Source: Halobacteriales archaeon (GTDB taxonomy: Archaea; Halobacteriota; Halobacteria; Halorutilales; JAHENH01). Taken from it: DNA of 64,000 nt. A program made the position numbers and the translations under genes. Location of the stretch: positions 1 to 64,000 of the forward strand of contig JAHENH010000069.1 of the NCBI GenBank assembly GCA_018609935.1, in the 5' to 3' direction. The notes under the pieces are model-generated. The model did not search any database and was not told where the DNA came from. It saw only the letters and a program-made list of their open reading frames with translations. This document shows positions 18,875 to 27,848 of the stretch, one piece after another; the stretch's first letter is position 1, and every line of letters begins with the position of its first letter.

Positions 18875-19876
18875 CTATGATAATATATGTATATATCGTG
18901 TAAGTGATCTATGTACTCTGTCTTGGATTTTATCTAGTAAATCTAGGTTAGCTTTTTTTATATATTGGTTAAGATGTCTATCTGATACTACTACTATTCT
19001 TTTTTCTACTGTTCTATTAAGCTCTTTTAATGTATCTATATATAGTGATTCTAGTGAATCTGCATCTATTTTTGATGCTCTTCCATACGGAAAATCTGCT
19101 ACAGCGCATTCTACATTAGTTATAGGAAGAAATCTAGCATCCCCTAGTCCAATATACCATCCATTATAGTTGAAATAATGGGATAGGTTTTTATAGGTTC
19201 CTTGCACCATTTTCTTTTGAGAGTCGAATCCTATTACTTTAGAATCAACTAATTTCGCTTCTATTAGAAACCCCCCTGTTCCACACATTGGATCTAATAG
19301 TATGTTCCCTTTATATCCCCCTGCTATATTGGTTAATGTTCTAGCAAGTTTTGGATCCATACTTCCAGGCTGAAAAAAAGGTTTTTTAGTAGGTTTTCTT
19401 TTCTCAAAATCCTCTTTTTCTGAAACTACCTTTCCAAAATAGGCATTACCTTCAGAGAGTAAAACTCTAAATTTTTTGTCTGGATTGTCTAAGTCTACCC
19501 TATATCCTTTTTTATATATAACATCTCCAATCTGTCTTTCTAGTTTTTCAGTATCTATACTGGGGTATTCGGTTATTTTTCTTACTCTAACTCTAAAGCT
19601 GCCTTTAAAGTCATATTTTTGGTCAATCATTTCTAAAATATCTTTTTTGTTTGCTTTTGAGGTTCCTTTAAGTTCTAGAATATTCTGTGACATCCCAAGT
19701 CTAAAATGCTTGAGGGAGGGAGTTATAGCTATACCTTTAGTTACTTTCCCTATAAACTCTTTAGTCTTTACATTAATATTTTTCGCATTTTTAATCTTGG
19801 ATATGTCGTCTGATAAATACTTTATTTCAGTTACAGCGAGGTTTTGATTAGATTGATCAAGCTCTGAAAGATACAT
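18875..19876 (-). CDS. tRNA (guanine(10)-N2)-dimethyltransferase, THUMP + Rossmann methyltransferase
   Basis: A 333-residue protein. The N-terminal half is a THUMP-type RNA-binding region and the C-terminal half an SAM methyltransferase with LDPMCGTGGFLIEA (SAM-binding motif I, about residue 193) and ADFPYGRAS, the N-methylation DPPY-like motif. This architecture is the archaeal Trm-G10 family, which makes m2,2G at tRNA position 10. The closest alternative is another THUMP methyltransferase such as Trm14. It is divergent from tbp across a 37-base gap containing a palindromic TATA-like site. Confidence 0.88.
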   Translation of the reverse strand: MYLSELDQSNQNLAVTEIKYLSDDISKIKNAKNINVKTKEFIGKVTKGIAITPSLKHFRLGMSQNILELKGTSKANKKDILEMIDQKYDFKGSFRVRVRKITEYPSIDTEKLERQIGDVIYKKGYRVDLDNPDKKFRVLLSEGNAYFGKVVSEKEDFEKRKPTKKPFFQPGSMDPKLARTLTNIAGGYKGNILLDPMCGTGGFLIEAKLVDSKVIGFDSQKKMVQGTYKNLSHYFNYNGWYIGLGDARFLPITNVECAVADFPYGRASKIDADSLESLYIDTLKELNRTVEKRIVVVSDRHLNQYIKKANLDLLDKIQDRVHRSLTRYIHILS

Positions 19877-19893
19877 TTTAAAGTTTTTATGCC

Positions 19894-19908
19894 CTTATAT
19901 ATTATAAG
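19894..19908. promoter_or_regulatory. Palindromic TATA-like site between trmG10-type gene and tbp
   Basis: CTTATATATTATAAG is a perfect inverted repeat (CTTATA-TAT-TATAAG). It is 18-32 bases upstream of the methyltransferase ATG, the expected TATA distance for a near-leaderless transcript, but ends only six bases before the tbp ATG. TBP could therefore occupy its own start region, giving autoregulation; this is inference from spacing. Confidence 0.4.
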
Positions 19909-19913
19909 TGCGC

Positions 19914-20474
19914 ATGAGTCATCTCGATCCAAAAGAAACTATAGAAATTGAAAACGTTGTTGCATCTACCTCAATAGGACAGGAACTAGATCTAGAGGAA
20001 GTAACACTAGATATAGGGGCTGATTATGATCCAGAAAAATTTCCAGGGCTTGTGTATAGAACAGAAGAACCTAAGACAGCTGCATTAATTTTTAGATCTG
20101 GTAAAATAGTCTGTACTGGAGCAAAAAGTACAAAAGATGTTGATAAAGGGCTTAGAATAGTTTTTGATAAACTGAAAGATGTAGGTATAGATGTAAAAGA
20201 AGATCCTGAAATAGAAGTGCAAAATATAGTAGCAAGTGCAGACCTTGGAGGGGACCTAAACCTTAATGCTATAGCTGTAGGTCTTGGTCTTGAAAAAGTA
20301 GAATACGAGCCTGAACAGTTCCCAGGACTAGTTTATAGACTAGATAATCCACCAGTAGTAGTATTACTATTTGGTAGCGGAAAACTAGTAGTTACAGGAG
20401 GTAAAAAACCAAATGACGCAGAAAAAGCAGTAGATGTGATAATAAAAGAACTAGAAGATCTAGACTTAATTTGA
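19914..20474 (+). CDS. tbp: TATA-box binding protein
   Basis: A 186-residue archaeal TBP made of two direct repeats. Repeat one has IENVVASTSIGQ, FPGLVYRTEEPK and GKIVCTGAKS. Repeat two has VQNIVASADLGG, FPGLVYRLDNPP and GKLVVTGGKK. The DNA-contacting saddle residues follow these motifs. It recruits TFB and RNA polymerase to promoters. ATG 19914 fits the family better than the upstream in-frame GTG at 19908. The stop overlaps the TTG start of the next gene (TTGA), so the two are probably cotranscribed. Confidence 0.97.
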   Translation: MSHLDPKETIEIENVVASTSIGQELDLEEVTLDIGADYDPEKFPGLVYRTEEPKTAALIFRSGKIVCTGAKSTKDVDKGLRIVFDKLKDVGIDVKEDPEIEVQNIVASADLGGDLNLNAIAVGLGLEKVEYEPEQFPGLVYRLDNPPVVVLLFGSGKLVVTGGKKPNDAEKAVDVIIKELEDLDLI

Positions 20475-20911
20475 GCTTAAAAACTCGTTATTCTGAATAT
20501 TTAGACTGTTATATAGAAGTAGGCAAAGCAGGAAACAAAATAGTAGGAATAAATTTTTCTGAAACAAAAAATGAGGAAGAAAACAATAGTAATGTCTTAG
20601 ATGACATATTTTCTTATCTTAAAGGAGAGAAAGTAGATCTAACAAAACATGAAATAGCTCTAACTTTATCCGGAAAAAAAAGGAAAGCGTTAGAACAAAC
20701 CAGAAATATACCATATGGATCCACAATAACATATGAAGAACTTGCAGAATCTATATCAGCAGAAAAAGAAGGAATAAGAGAAACAATAAATTCTAATCCG
20801 ATACCTATTTTGTTACCTACACATAGAGTTATAGAAAAAAACAGTATAGGAGGGTTCCCAGCATCTAAAAGGATAAAAAAACGTCTATTAGAACTAGAAG
20901 GAAGTATCTAA
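20471..20911 (+). CDS. Alkyltransferase-like protein (MGMT/Ogt family, catalytic Cys replaced by Thr)
   Basis: The 146-residue protein has the MGMT C-terminal domain: PYGSTITYEELAE (helix-turn-helix region), then NPIPILLPTHRVI and IGGFPASKRIKK. True O6-alkylguanine-DNA alkyltransferases have P-C-H-R at the active site; here residue 117 is Thr, so suicidal alkyl transfer is not possible. Known alkyltransferase-like (ATL) proteins usually carry Trp there, bind O6-alkylguanine and flag it for excision repair. A similar damage-sensor role is inference. Translationally coupled to tbp; its 3' end overlaps the convergent next gene by 18 bases. Confidence 0.85.
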   Translation: MSLKTRYSEYLDCYIEVGKAGNKIVGINFSETKNEEENNSNVLDDIFSYLKGEKVDLTKHEIALTLSGKKRKALEQTRNIPYGSTITYEELAESISAEKEGIRETINSNPIPILLPTHRVIEKNSIGGFPASKRIKKRLLELEGSI

Positions 20912-21448
20912 TTCTTCTGAATCTTCTTCCTCGTCTTCAAATTCATCAATAGTTTTTTCTTCAGTTTTTTCTACAATAAATCTATAAGAACCAGCCTCAA
21001 ATATTCTTCTGGATCTCCCTCCACTAAAATCTAATATCTTACCTATACCTTCACTCATTTTTTCTGAAATATTAGCGGCTATCTGAAAAGTAGGTACAAC
21101 AGAATATTTTGTTCCCTCTCCATCAGAAAAAGATTCAACTATACCCCTCTCTTCTAGGTCATCCAATATATTTTCAACCTTTTTAGGATATAAGCCAGTT
21201 TTTTCAGCTATATCTTCTACAGTACCAGTTTCAAGTTCCCGTAAAGCTATATATACATTAAAATCACTACGTACCTCAAACATTTCTGAAAATAAACCAA
21301 CCATAGTATCTGTAACTCTATCATCTACATCATCCACTTTATCTTCTATCTCATCCATAGATATATCTCCTTCACCTCCAAACTCTTCTTTTTCATCAAC
21401 TTCTTCTTCAACATCTACAGAGTTCTCTTCCTCAATTTCCCCAGACAT
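20894..21448 (-). CDS. Acidic winged-helix (TrmB-type HTH) predicted transcription regulator
   Basis: A 184-residue protein from ATG 21448 (MSGEIEEE). The first 45 residues are very acidic. A winged-helix domain follows (about residues 60-125), with YIALRELETGTVEDIAEKTG and KVENILDDLEERGIV forming the HTH. The C-terminus is again acidic. The HTH resembles TrmB-family and haloarchaeal wHTH regulators; the regulated genes are unknown. A longer start at 21499 adds residues unlike the family. It converges with the ATL gene. Confidence 0.7.
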   Translation of the reverse strand: MSGEIEEENSVDVEEEVDEKEEFGGEGDISMDEIEDKVDDVDDRVTDTMVGLFSEMFEVRSDFNVYIALRELETGTVEDIAEKTGLYPKKVENILDDLEERGIVESFSDGEGTKYSVVPTFQIAANISEKMSEGIGKILDFSGGRSRRIFEAGSYRFIVEKTEEKTIDEFEDEEEDSEELDTSF

Positions 21449-21563
21449 TTTAGCAATTTTTATTGTTTTTATAAAAACATAATACTTCCGAAGAAACAAT
21501 TACTTTAATATATATACAGATAAAAACAATATACTCAAACTTACCTCTTCAGTATTTAAACTT

Positions 21564-22088
21564 ATGTTGGAGATAGAAATAAAGGCTCCAGGAAACCTAG
21601 ACGAGGTGAAAGAAAAATTGAGAAATCTGGATGCCAAAAGAATCGGACAAAAAACACAAAAAGATATATACTACCAAGCTCCACATAGAGATTTTATAGA
21701 AACGGATGAAGCTTTAAGGATAAGACAAGAAAATGGAGAGATATATCTTACATATAAGGGGCCTAAGATAGATGATGAGACAAAAACACGTAGAGAAATA
21801 GAGATAGAACTAAAAAGCCTTGATAAAATGGATTCTATATTGGAATCTTTAGGGTTTAAAAAATCAATGGGAGTCGAAAAACAAAGACAGCTATATTCTA
21901 TAGAGGAATACAAAATTGCCTTAGACAATGTAGAAGGATTAGGTGAATTTATAGAAATAGAAACAATGACTGATACAAAGGATGGATATGAGGAAAAAAA
22001 AGAAAAAGCACTAGATATACTAAAAAAATTAGTGGACTCTGAAACTATTACAAAATCTTATCTGGAGTTGTTATCAGATGATAGCTAA
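21564..22088 (+). CDS. CYTH-domain phosphohydrolase / class IV adenylate cyclase-like
   Basis: A 174-residue CYTH domain. It starts MLEIEIKAP (the ExExK triphosphate-binding motif), continues with ALRIRQENGEIYLTYKGPK (basic and acidic tunnel residues) and REIEIEL, and ends in GLGEFIEIET. CyaB of Aeromonas is an adenylate cyclase, but archaeal members usually hydrolyse triphosphate or thiamine triphosphate, so cyclase activity is not assured. First gene of a tight cluster; its stop overlaps the next start by 11 bases. Confidence 0.88.
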   Translation: MLEIEIKAPGNLDEVKEKLRNLDAKRIGQKTQKDIYYQAPHRDFIETDEALRIRQENGEIYLTYKGPKIDDETKTRREIEIELKSLDKMDSILESLGFKKSMGVEKQRQLYSIEEYKIALDNVEGLGEFIEIETMTDTKDGYEEKKEKALDILKKLVDSETITKSYLELLSDDS

Positions 22089-22695
22089 ACAAGGAAAAAA
22101 ATGGATATTTGTTTCTCTTTTACCAATACTCTTTATATATATATTTATTCCGACCTTCTTTATAGGATATTTATTTATTCTATTACCAGGGGGTGTCTTG
22201 TATTTTTTCAGAGATCCTAGAAGAAAACCTGAAAATAAGGGTGTTGTTTCTCCAGCGGATGGAAAAGTCATTTCTATCGAAAAAACCGACAATTTAGAGA
22301 TATCTATCTTTATGCGTTTACATGATGTACATGTAAACAGGATACCTATATCAGGAGAAATAACAGATATGAAACATAAAGATGGAAAACATTTTCCAGC
22401 ATTCTTAGATGTAGAAAATGAAAAATTAACTACAGATATAAAAACAAAAAAAGGGATATTTGAAATATCACAGGTAGCAGGTCTTATTGCCAGAAGAATT
22501 ACTCCTTATATAAAAAAAGAAGATAAAGTGAAAAAAGGACAAAAACTAGGTATAATAGCGTTTGGATCTAGGGTGGATATGAAGTTTCCTAGAAAATATA
22601 ATAAAAAACACCTAAACATCGAAAAAGGCGATAAGGTAAAAGCTGGAAAAACGGTTATTGCAAAACATCAACATAAACAAAAAACTGGTAGATAA
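22078..22695 (+). CDS. asd: Archaeal phosphatidylserine decarboxylase (proenzyme)
   Basis: A 205-residue PSD-related protein with two N-terminal membrane segments (about residues 9-42), then FRDPRRKPENKGVVSPADGKV, FMRLHDVHVNRIP and GLIARRITPYI. The self-cleaving site appears as FGSRVD near residue 163, where Ser becomes the pyruvoyl prosthetic group. The short form is the archaetidylserine decarboxylase type, making archaetidylethanolamine. ATG overlaps the CYTH gene, and its stop overlaps the next ATG (TAATG), so the cluster is cotranscribed. Confidence 0.9.
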   Translation: MIAKQGKKWIFVSLLPILFIYIFIPTFFIGYLFILLPGGVLYFFRDPRRKPENKGVVSPADGKVISIEKTDNLEISIFMRLHDVHVNRIPISGEITDMKHKDGKHFPAFLDVENEKLTTDIKTKKGIFEISQVAGLIARRITPYIKKEDKVKKGQKLGIIAFGSRVDMKFPRKYNKKHLNIEKGDKVKAGKTVIAKHQHKQKTGR

Positions 22696-23388
22696 TGGAT
22701 ATAGACGATATAGAGTTTAATAAGAAATCAGTATATATTCCTAAATTTAATATATTAGTTATTAGTGATCTTCATATAGGTCTAGAAAATCAGGCAAGAC
22801 AACATGGGTTACATCTACCGATGGGTGAACAAGAAAAAATAAAAAATAATATTGAAAAAATATTGGATAAGTATAATCCTTCAAACCTTATATTAAATGG
22901 AGATATACTACATGAATTTGGAAAATTAAGACAGGAAAAAATTTTAGACCTCAAAAAAAAATATAACACAAAGAGACATTGAACCTATTTTTATTGAAGG
23001 TAACCATGATACTACACTTTCAAAAACAGTAGACACCGTAGACATATATAAAAAAGGAGATATAGTATTTCACCATGGACATTCTATACTTGAAAACCTA
23101 CCTAGTGCATCCATATACATAATAGGGCATGACCATCCAAAAATAGAAATAGAAGGGAAAAAAGAAACATGTTTCCTTTATGGTCCATTTAAAGACGGAA
23201 AAAACAGTAGAGTACTGATGCTTCCAGCATTTAACCCGTTATGTCGAGGTGTGACAGTAAACAAAATGGAAGGAAAAGACATAATGAGCCCATTTATAAA
23301 AGACCTAGATAAATTTCAAGTAATAATAAAAACAAAAAAAGAAACCCTAAAATTTCCCCAACTAAAAAAAATACGAAAAATACTATAG
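22695..23388 (+). pseudogene. SbcD/Mre11-related metallophosphoesterase, frame broken at an A9 run
   Basis: The first frame (22695-22982) encodes ISDLHIG and ILNGDILHEFG, then stops. The next frame continues without loss into IFIEGNHDTT, FHHGHS and IIGHDHPKIE and ends at 23388. All five metallophosphoesterase motifs are present across the two frames, and the total of about 230 residues matches the archaeal SbcD-related phosphoesterase family. The shift falls in nine consecutive A residues (22953-22961); removing one A restores a single frame. This may be a real mutation, transcriptional slippage that rescues the protein, or an assembly error. Confidence 0.85.
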
Positions 23389-23513
23389 ACAAAACTCTAA
23401 AAACTAAAAACCCACAATCCTATGTTTCCAAGCCTTTAAAATAAAAAGCAATTCTGTCTCTAACGAACTAAAAAAAGAGTTCTTAAATCTATCATTGATC
23501 TAGATATTTAGTA

Positions 23514-24125
23514 ATGAATGCTGAACCTGAACCTGAACCTGAAGAAACAAAGAAAGATACACAGGATAAACAAGAGAAAACAGATACTGGAAAAGAAAAT
23601 AAAGTTAAAGAAGAACTTGACGAGTCTGAAAGACAAGAGAGTAGAATAGAAGAACTTGAAGAAAAACTAGAGGAAAAACAAGAAAGAATAGAAGAACTGG
23701 AAAGTCGGGTTAAAAGAGTTAGGGCTGACTTTGAGAACTATAAAAAGAGGAAAAAACAAGAAATAGAAGATATAAAACAGAAAGCTAGTTCTGAGTTAAT
23801 AGAAGATATATTGGAGGTTAAGGATGATCTGGAGAGGATGTTGGAAAACGAGGTGGATAGAAAAGGAGTAGAGATAGTAGAAGATAAATTATATGATATA
23901 TTGAGAGGTGAAGGAGTGGAAGAAATAGAAGCCCAGGGGAAACCGGATCCAAATAAACATGAAATAATAGCTAGTACAGAAAACCCAAAAGCAGAGGGTG
24001 GGGAGATAGTAGATGTATACCAAAAGGGATACATGATAAAAGAGGAAACACTACGACAAGCAAAAGTAATAGTGGCCTCTAAAGATGATGAAAGCAAAGA
24101 AGAAACACAAAAAAATAATACATAA
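23514..24125 (+). CDS. grpE: Nucleotide exchange factor GrpE
   Basis: A 203-residue GrpE. The first 60 residues are acidic and disordered, beginning with a repeated Glu-Pro. A long coiled coil follows (IEELEEKLEEKQERIEEL), then RADFENYKKRKKQEIED, the GrpE signature, and a C-terminal beta domain with KPDPNKHEIIAS and GEIVDVYQKGYMI. GrpE releases ADP from DnaK (Hsp70). Usually grpE sits beside dnaK and dnaJ, but neither is in this window. ATG start at 23514. Confidence 0.95.
   Translation: MNAEPEPEPEETKKDTQDKQEKTDTGKENKVKEELDESERQESRIEELEEKLEEKQERIEELESRVKRVRADFENYKKRKKQEIEDIKQKASSELIEDILEVKDDLERMLENEVDRKGVEIVEDKLYDILRGEGVEEIEAQGKPDPNKHEIIASTENPKAEGGEIVDVYQKGYMIKEETLRQAKVIVASKDDESKEETQKNNT
23519..23543 (+). 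repeat. Hexanucleotide microsatellite in grpE
   Basis: Four near-perfect copies of CCTGAA encode the alternating Pro-Glu run at the GrpE N-terminus (residues 3-10). Length change in steps of six would only add or remove Pro-Glu pairs. Confidence 0.7.
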
Positions 24126-24250
24126 CACCTAAAAAGATGGTATAGTGGTTTGACCTAAAGTCTGGAGTGTTTTCTGTTTTACAATCTAGTTTAGAGATAT
24201 GGAGAAACATCTTCCAGATTTTCTATATTTTTTAATAGAGGGTTTTTTTT

Positions 24251-25027
24251 CTATATTTTTAGTTTTTCTCCGTCTTCAGCTAGTTCTTTATATTCATTTT
24301 TAAAGTAATGTGACAGATGTACTAATCTAGTTTTTTTTGCGTTTATTGATTTTGAAAGATCTATAGCTCCTTTATATGTCATATGTTTGTCAGCGAAAGA
24401 AAGGGCATCATCTGATAATTTATTTTGTATATATTTTGGAAAGTCACCGTTAGTGGGAACTATGGCATCAGCTATTAATAGATCTGGAGATTCCATAAGT
24501 TCTAAGGATGTTTTAGGTATAGAACGGGATGTGTCTCCAGTTATAACTACTTTTTTATTTTTATCTTTGTTTTTTATGATTATTCCATATGAGTTTATTG
24601 GTGGATGGTGTACAGGAATTAATTTAAAATATAGTCCAGAGAGTTTAAATTCTTTTTTTGGTTTTTTATTTTTTGGTTCTATAAAAGAGAGGAATCTATA
24701 ACGTTTTTTTATTGGATCCAGTACTCCGGGGGCTCCATATATAGGTAGGTTTTTAGATATTCTATAGAAATCTCCCAGTCCTGCATAGTGATCATAGTGT
24801 GCATGGGTAAAAACTACTGAATCTACATTATCTATGTTTTCTCGTAATAGCTGTGATCTAAGATCTGGAGAGGTATCAATTAGTATAGTTCCCTTTTTTG
24901 TTTTAAATAAAAGTGAAAACCTGGTTCTTTCTTTGTTTTGTTTTTTATATCTTTGGCATGTCTCACATCTACATCCTATCTGTGGAACACCAGCTGAGTC
25001 CCCTGTCCCTAGGAATGTTATCTCCAT
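24251..25027 (-). CDS. PhnP-like MBL-fold phosphodiesterase
   Basis: A 258-residue metallo-beta-lactamase-fold protein. GTGDSAGVPQIGCRCETC at the N-terminus carries the Cys-rich loop typical of PhnP-type enzymes. The metal motif is THAHYDHYAG, with later His at PVHHPP and Asp at VITGDTSRS, and a final His at VHLSHYF. PhnP hydrolyses cyclic phosphodiesters; archaeal homologues may act on other cyclic nucleotides. No phn genes are nearby. It follows the AAA ATPase gene on the same strand after 60 bases. Confidence 0.85.
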   Translation of the reverse strand: MEITFLGTGDSAGVPQIGCRCETCQRYKKQNKERTRFSLLFKTKKGTILIDTSPDLRSQLLRENIDNVDSVVFTHAHYDHYAGLGDFYRISKNLPIYGAPGVLDPIKKRYRFLSFIEPKNKKPKKEFKLSGLYFKLIPVHHPPINSYGIIIKNKDKNKKVVITGDTSRSIPKTSLELMESPDLLIADAIVPTNGDFPKYIQNKLSDDALSFADKHMTYKGAIDLSKSINAKKTRLVHLSHYFKNEYKELAEDGEKLKI

Positions 25028-25087
25028 ATATTTTCTTTCCTACCTACACTTTCTCTCCTCAATTGTTTTTTATTTTAGATTTTAATA

Positions 25088-26320
25088 TTATTTAGCTACC
25101 GGAGAGTCTTCCATTGCATCCATTTCTTTTAGGTTTTCTCTCTTTTCAAATCCTTGTATGGCATCTAGAAGGTCTTGTTGGTTTAGTTTAGTTCTTCCTT
25201 CGGTTAGTGCCTCTAAGACTGCTTCCCTAAGCACCATACGTATATCACTTCCTGTTAGTCCTTCAGTTTTTCTTGCTAGTTCTTCTGGATCGAAGTTTTC
25301 TATCTCGACATTTCGTGTTATTATAATAAAGATTTCAGCCCTCATCTGTTCATCTGGGGCTGGGAATTCTATAATTTCATCAAATCTTCTCCATGCTGCA
25401 TGATCTAAAAGTTTAGGATGGTTTGTAGCCCCGATAAGTAATACTGAATCTTTGACAAGAGATATGTTATCTACTGACTTTAATAGTGTATTTACTGCTC
25501 TTTTTAGGGCTGCATGTTCATCACTTTCTCTTGTTTTTGCAATATAATCAAGTTCATCTATAAAGAGAATACATGGAGAAATCTTTTTAGCAAGCTCGAA
25601 GACTTTTTCCACATTTTTGGCGGTTTCACCAAGATACTGTGATGTAATCATAGAAAGTTTTACTTCTATAAAAGGAAGATCTAGTCTATCACTTAGTGCT
25701 TTAGCAGTACTTGTCTTTCCTGTTCCAGGTGGACCTACAAATAATAGCTTACCAACGTCTCTAAGACCCACCTTACCTAGATATTCTCTATGTTCTATTG
25801 CTTTTGCTGTCTTTTTCACTTCTCTTTCCTGTTCATCTGTAAGTACGATTTCATCTAGAGGCTGTTCAACTTCCTCTGGAGCGAAAACATCAACAAGCTC
25901 CATTTCTTCTTCTCCTAAGAGGTCTTCTACTAGAGAGTGCACCCATTCTGCATCTGTTTGTTTTGGAGGGTTGCTAGCTAGTGCTTCTTCATAATCTACG
26001 TCGAAGTCTTCTTCAAAACGAAGAGCAAGTGTAGGATTTTTTAAGATTTGGTCTTTGTCAACTCTCTCTTTAAACCATTTTTCTGCTAGATCTAAAACCG
26101 TGATTTCTAACTCTCCATTTTCATCTTTACTTATAAATGGAAGTTTTTCTACTTCTTCTACACCTTCTAGTTCATCATCTACAGCTAATGGTCGTTCGAT
26201 AGATCCCTTATTCCAAACAAGTTTTCTTATCTTAGGTGGAAGATCATCCTCATCAAGGTCCTCATTTTTATTATACGTATCCGCAGTTAAGAGTAACTCA
26301 ACGATTCCCAGAGCATCCAT
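25088..26320 (-). CDS. AAA-family ATPase with acidic N-terminal domain
   Basis: The 410-residue protein starting at ATG 26320 has a roughly 170-residue acidic N-terminal domain that I do not recognise and one AAA module. The module has Walker A FVGPPGTGKTSTAK, Walker B CILFIDELDYIA, sensor I LLIGATNHPKLLD, and the arginine-finger segment AAWRRFDEIIEF followed by GLTGSDIRMVLREAV (sensor II). It resembles Cdc48/Vps4-type or proteasomal AAA domains but lacks a protease or zinc-binding domain. Cotranscription with map (32-base gap) suggests a protein-maturation role; inference only. Confidence 0.85.
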   Translation of the reverse strand: MDALGIVELLLTADTYNKNEDLDEDDLPPKIRKLVWNKGSIERPLAVDDELEGVEEVEKLPFISKDENGELEITVLDLAEKWFKERVDKDQILKNPTLALRFEEDFDVDYEEALASNPPKQTDAEWVHSLVEDLLGEEEMELVDVFAPEEVEQPLDEIVLTDEQEREVKKTAKAIEHREYLGKVGLRDVGKLLFVGPPGTGKTSTAKALSDRLDLPFIEVKLSMITSQYLGETAKNVEKVFELAKKISPCILFIDELDYIAKTRESDEHAALKRAVNTLLKSVDNISLVKDSVLLIGATNHPKLLDHAAWRRFDEIIEFPAPDEQMRAEIFIIITRNVEIENFDPEELARKTEGLTGSDIRMVLREAVLEALTEGRTKLNQQDLLDAIQGFEKRENLKEMDAMEDSPVAK

Positions 26321-26351
26321 AGCTTTAAAATAAATGTTGTAAAAATAAAAA

Positions 26352-27212
26352 TTACTTGGTAAATATTTCACAACCGTTTTCTTTTACTAAAACAGTATGT
26401 TCCGCCTGAGCAACAAAGTTTCCTTCTTTTTCTTTTAAAACCGGATAAGAACGTAGCGCATCAAGGCCTTCAAGCCTATCAACCAACCTATTTTCTCCAA
26501 CCCATCTTTTAGCAAAGGGAAGATCACCATAGTTTTCTTCTATCTCCTCTATAAGGTTTCTACCTCGTCTCGATCTAACATTTCTGTTTCCTTTCAAAGC
26601 ATAAATTTCCTTTTTACTACCCTCATTTACCTTTCCTCTACCATCTGTAACAAAAGGCTCTATAGCTACAACCATACCTTCCTCTAAAATACTACCTTTA
26701 TCTACGGCCTTGTTAGGTATAGAAGGAGAAGTATGCTGTTTATAATGACCTAATCCATGACCTGTAAGGTTATAAACAGGAGAAAACCCACCATCCTTTA
26801 TAGTTTTTTCTATCACACCACCAATATCTGCAGTAGAAACACCAGACTCTATCGAATCTATAGCTACATCCAGAGCTTTCTCCGCTACCTCAACCATCTC
26901 TTCATTTCCACCTAAATCAACAGTTACAGCCGAATCAGCAATCCAACCATCCACATGTACACCTATATCAAGATTAACCATACTTTCCTCAAATATAGAA
27001 GAATCATCTAAAGAAGGAGTAACATGTGCAGCCTCTTCATCAACTGAAATATTAACAGGAAAAGCAGGCTCACCACCAAGGCTATATATCTTTTCCTCAG
27101 CAAACTCCGCAACCTCCAACATAGATTCTCCAACACCAACAAGATCTATAGCCTCCTTTCTAACCTCTTTTAAAATCTCTCCAGCTCTCCTATGTTTCTC
27201 TATATCAACCAC
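26352..27212 (-). CDS. map: Methionine aminopeptidase, type II
   Basis: The archaeal type II MetAP removes N-terminal Met from nascent proteins. Metal and substrate residues are in place: VNLDIGVHVDGWIADSAVTVD (both Asp), NLTGHGLGHYKQH (His), AIEPFVTDG (Glu) and QAEHTVLV (Glu). The type II insertion is present between these motifs. I place the start at GTG 27212 (VDIEKHRRAG), preceded by AGGT at the right distance; TTG at 27221 is an alternative. First gene ahead of the AAA ATPase. Confidence 0.95.
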   Translation of the reverse strand: MVDIEKHRRAGEILKEVRKEAIDLVGVGESMLEVAEFAEEKIYSLGGEPAFPVNISVDEEAAHVTPSLDDSSIFEESMVNLDIGVHVDGWIADSAVTVDLGGNEEMVEVAEKALDVAIDSIESGVSTADIGGVIEKTIKDGGFSPVYNLTGHGLGHYKQHTSPSIPNKAVDKGSILEEGMVVAIEPFVTDGRGKVNEGSKKEIYALKGNRNVRSRRGRNLIEEIEENYGDLPFAKRWVGENRLVDRLEGLDALRSYPVLKEKEGNFVAQAEHTVLVKENGCEIFTK

Positions 27213-27421
27213 AATAAGCAAACCTATGTAAACTCTAAGTTTATCTCTTTTGAAAACCCCACAACATTATATTAAGTCTTTAGTAATCATACTATATCTT
27301 GTTCTCAAAATTCAACTAATTCTTTTAACTTAACCCTATTTTTTACTCTAAAAACAAATTAAAACCCAAAAAATAAAAAATAACAGGTAGAGTTATTTAA
27401 CAAAAGAAAATTAAAAAAGAT

Positions 27422-27712
27422 ATGATAGAGAGTTTAGAAGAAGAAGTTGAGATATTTGAAAGACATCTAAGAGTCCTAAAACTAGTAAATCACCAAGAAC
27501 CCATTGGTATAGTAAAACTAAGTGAAGAAACAGGATATCCAGACCATAAAATCCGATATTCCTTAAGAGTCTTAGAAGAGGAAGGACTAGTAGAACCCTC
27601 AGCACAAGGTGCTTTAACAACAGAAAGAACAGAAAGCTTTCTTAAAACATTAGACAAAAAAATAAAAGAAATAACTGAAAAACTAGAAAAAATAAAACCA
27701 GACAAAATATAA
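27422..27712 (+). CDS. Small winged-helix predicted transcription regulator
   Basis: A 96-residue protein conserved in halophilic archaea. It begins with an acidic helix, then the wHTH motif PIGIVKLSEETGYPDHKIRYSLRVLEEEGL, a wing with GALTTERTESF, and a C-terminal coiled helix. It is predicted to bind DNA as a dimer; the target is unknown. It lies alone in an AT-rich gap, divergent from map and convergent with guaB. Confidence 0.75.
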   Translation: MIESLEEEVEIFERHLRVLKLVNHQEPIGIVKLSEETGYPDHKIRYSLRVLEEEGLVEPSAQGALTTERTESFLKTLDKKIKEITEKLEKIKPDKI

Positions 27713-27848
27713 TATCAAATCAAAGAAATAAAATAAAAAACTAACAAAAATATAAAAAACCAAAAATATACTTTCTATATATTAAAAAAAATATAAACTG
27801 TAAAGCTTATATAATATTTATTTTAAATAGCTGTAAAAAGTTTTTAGA

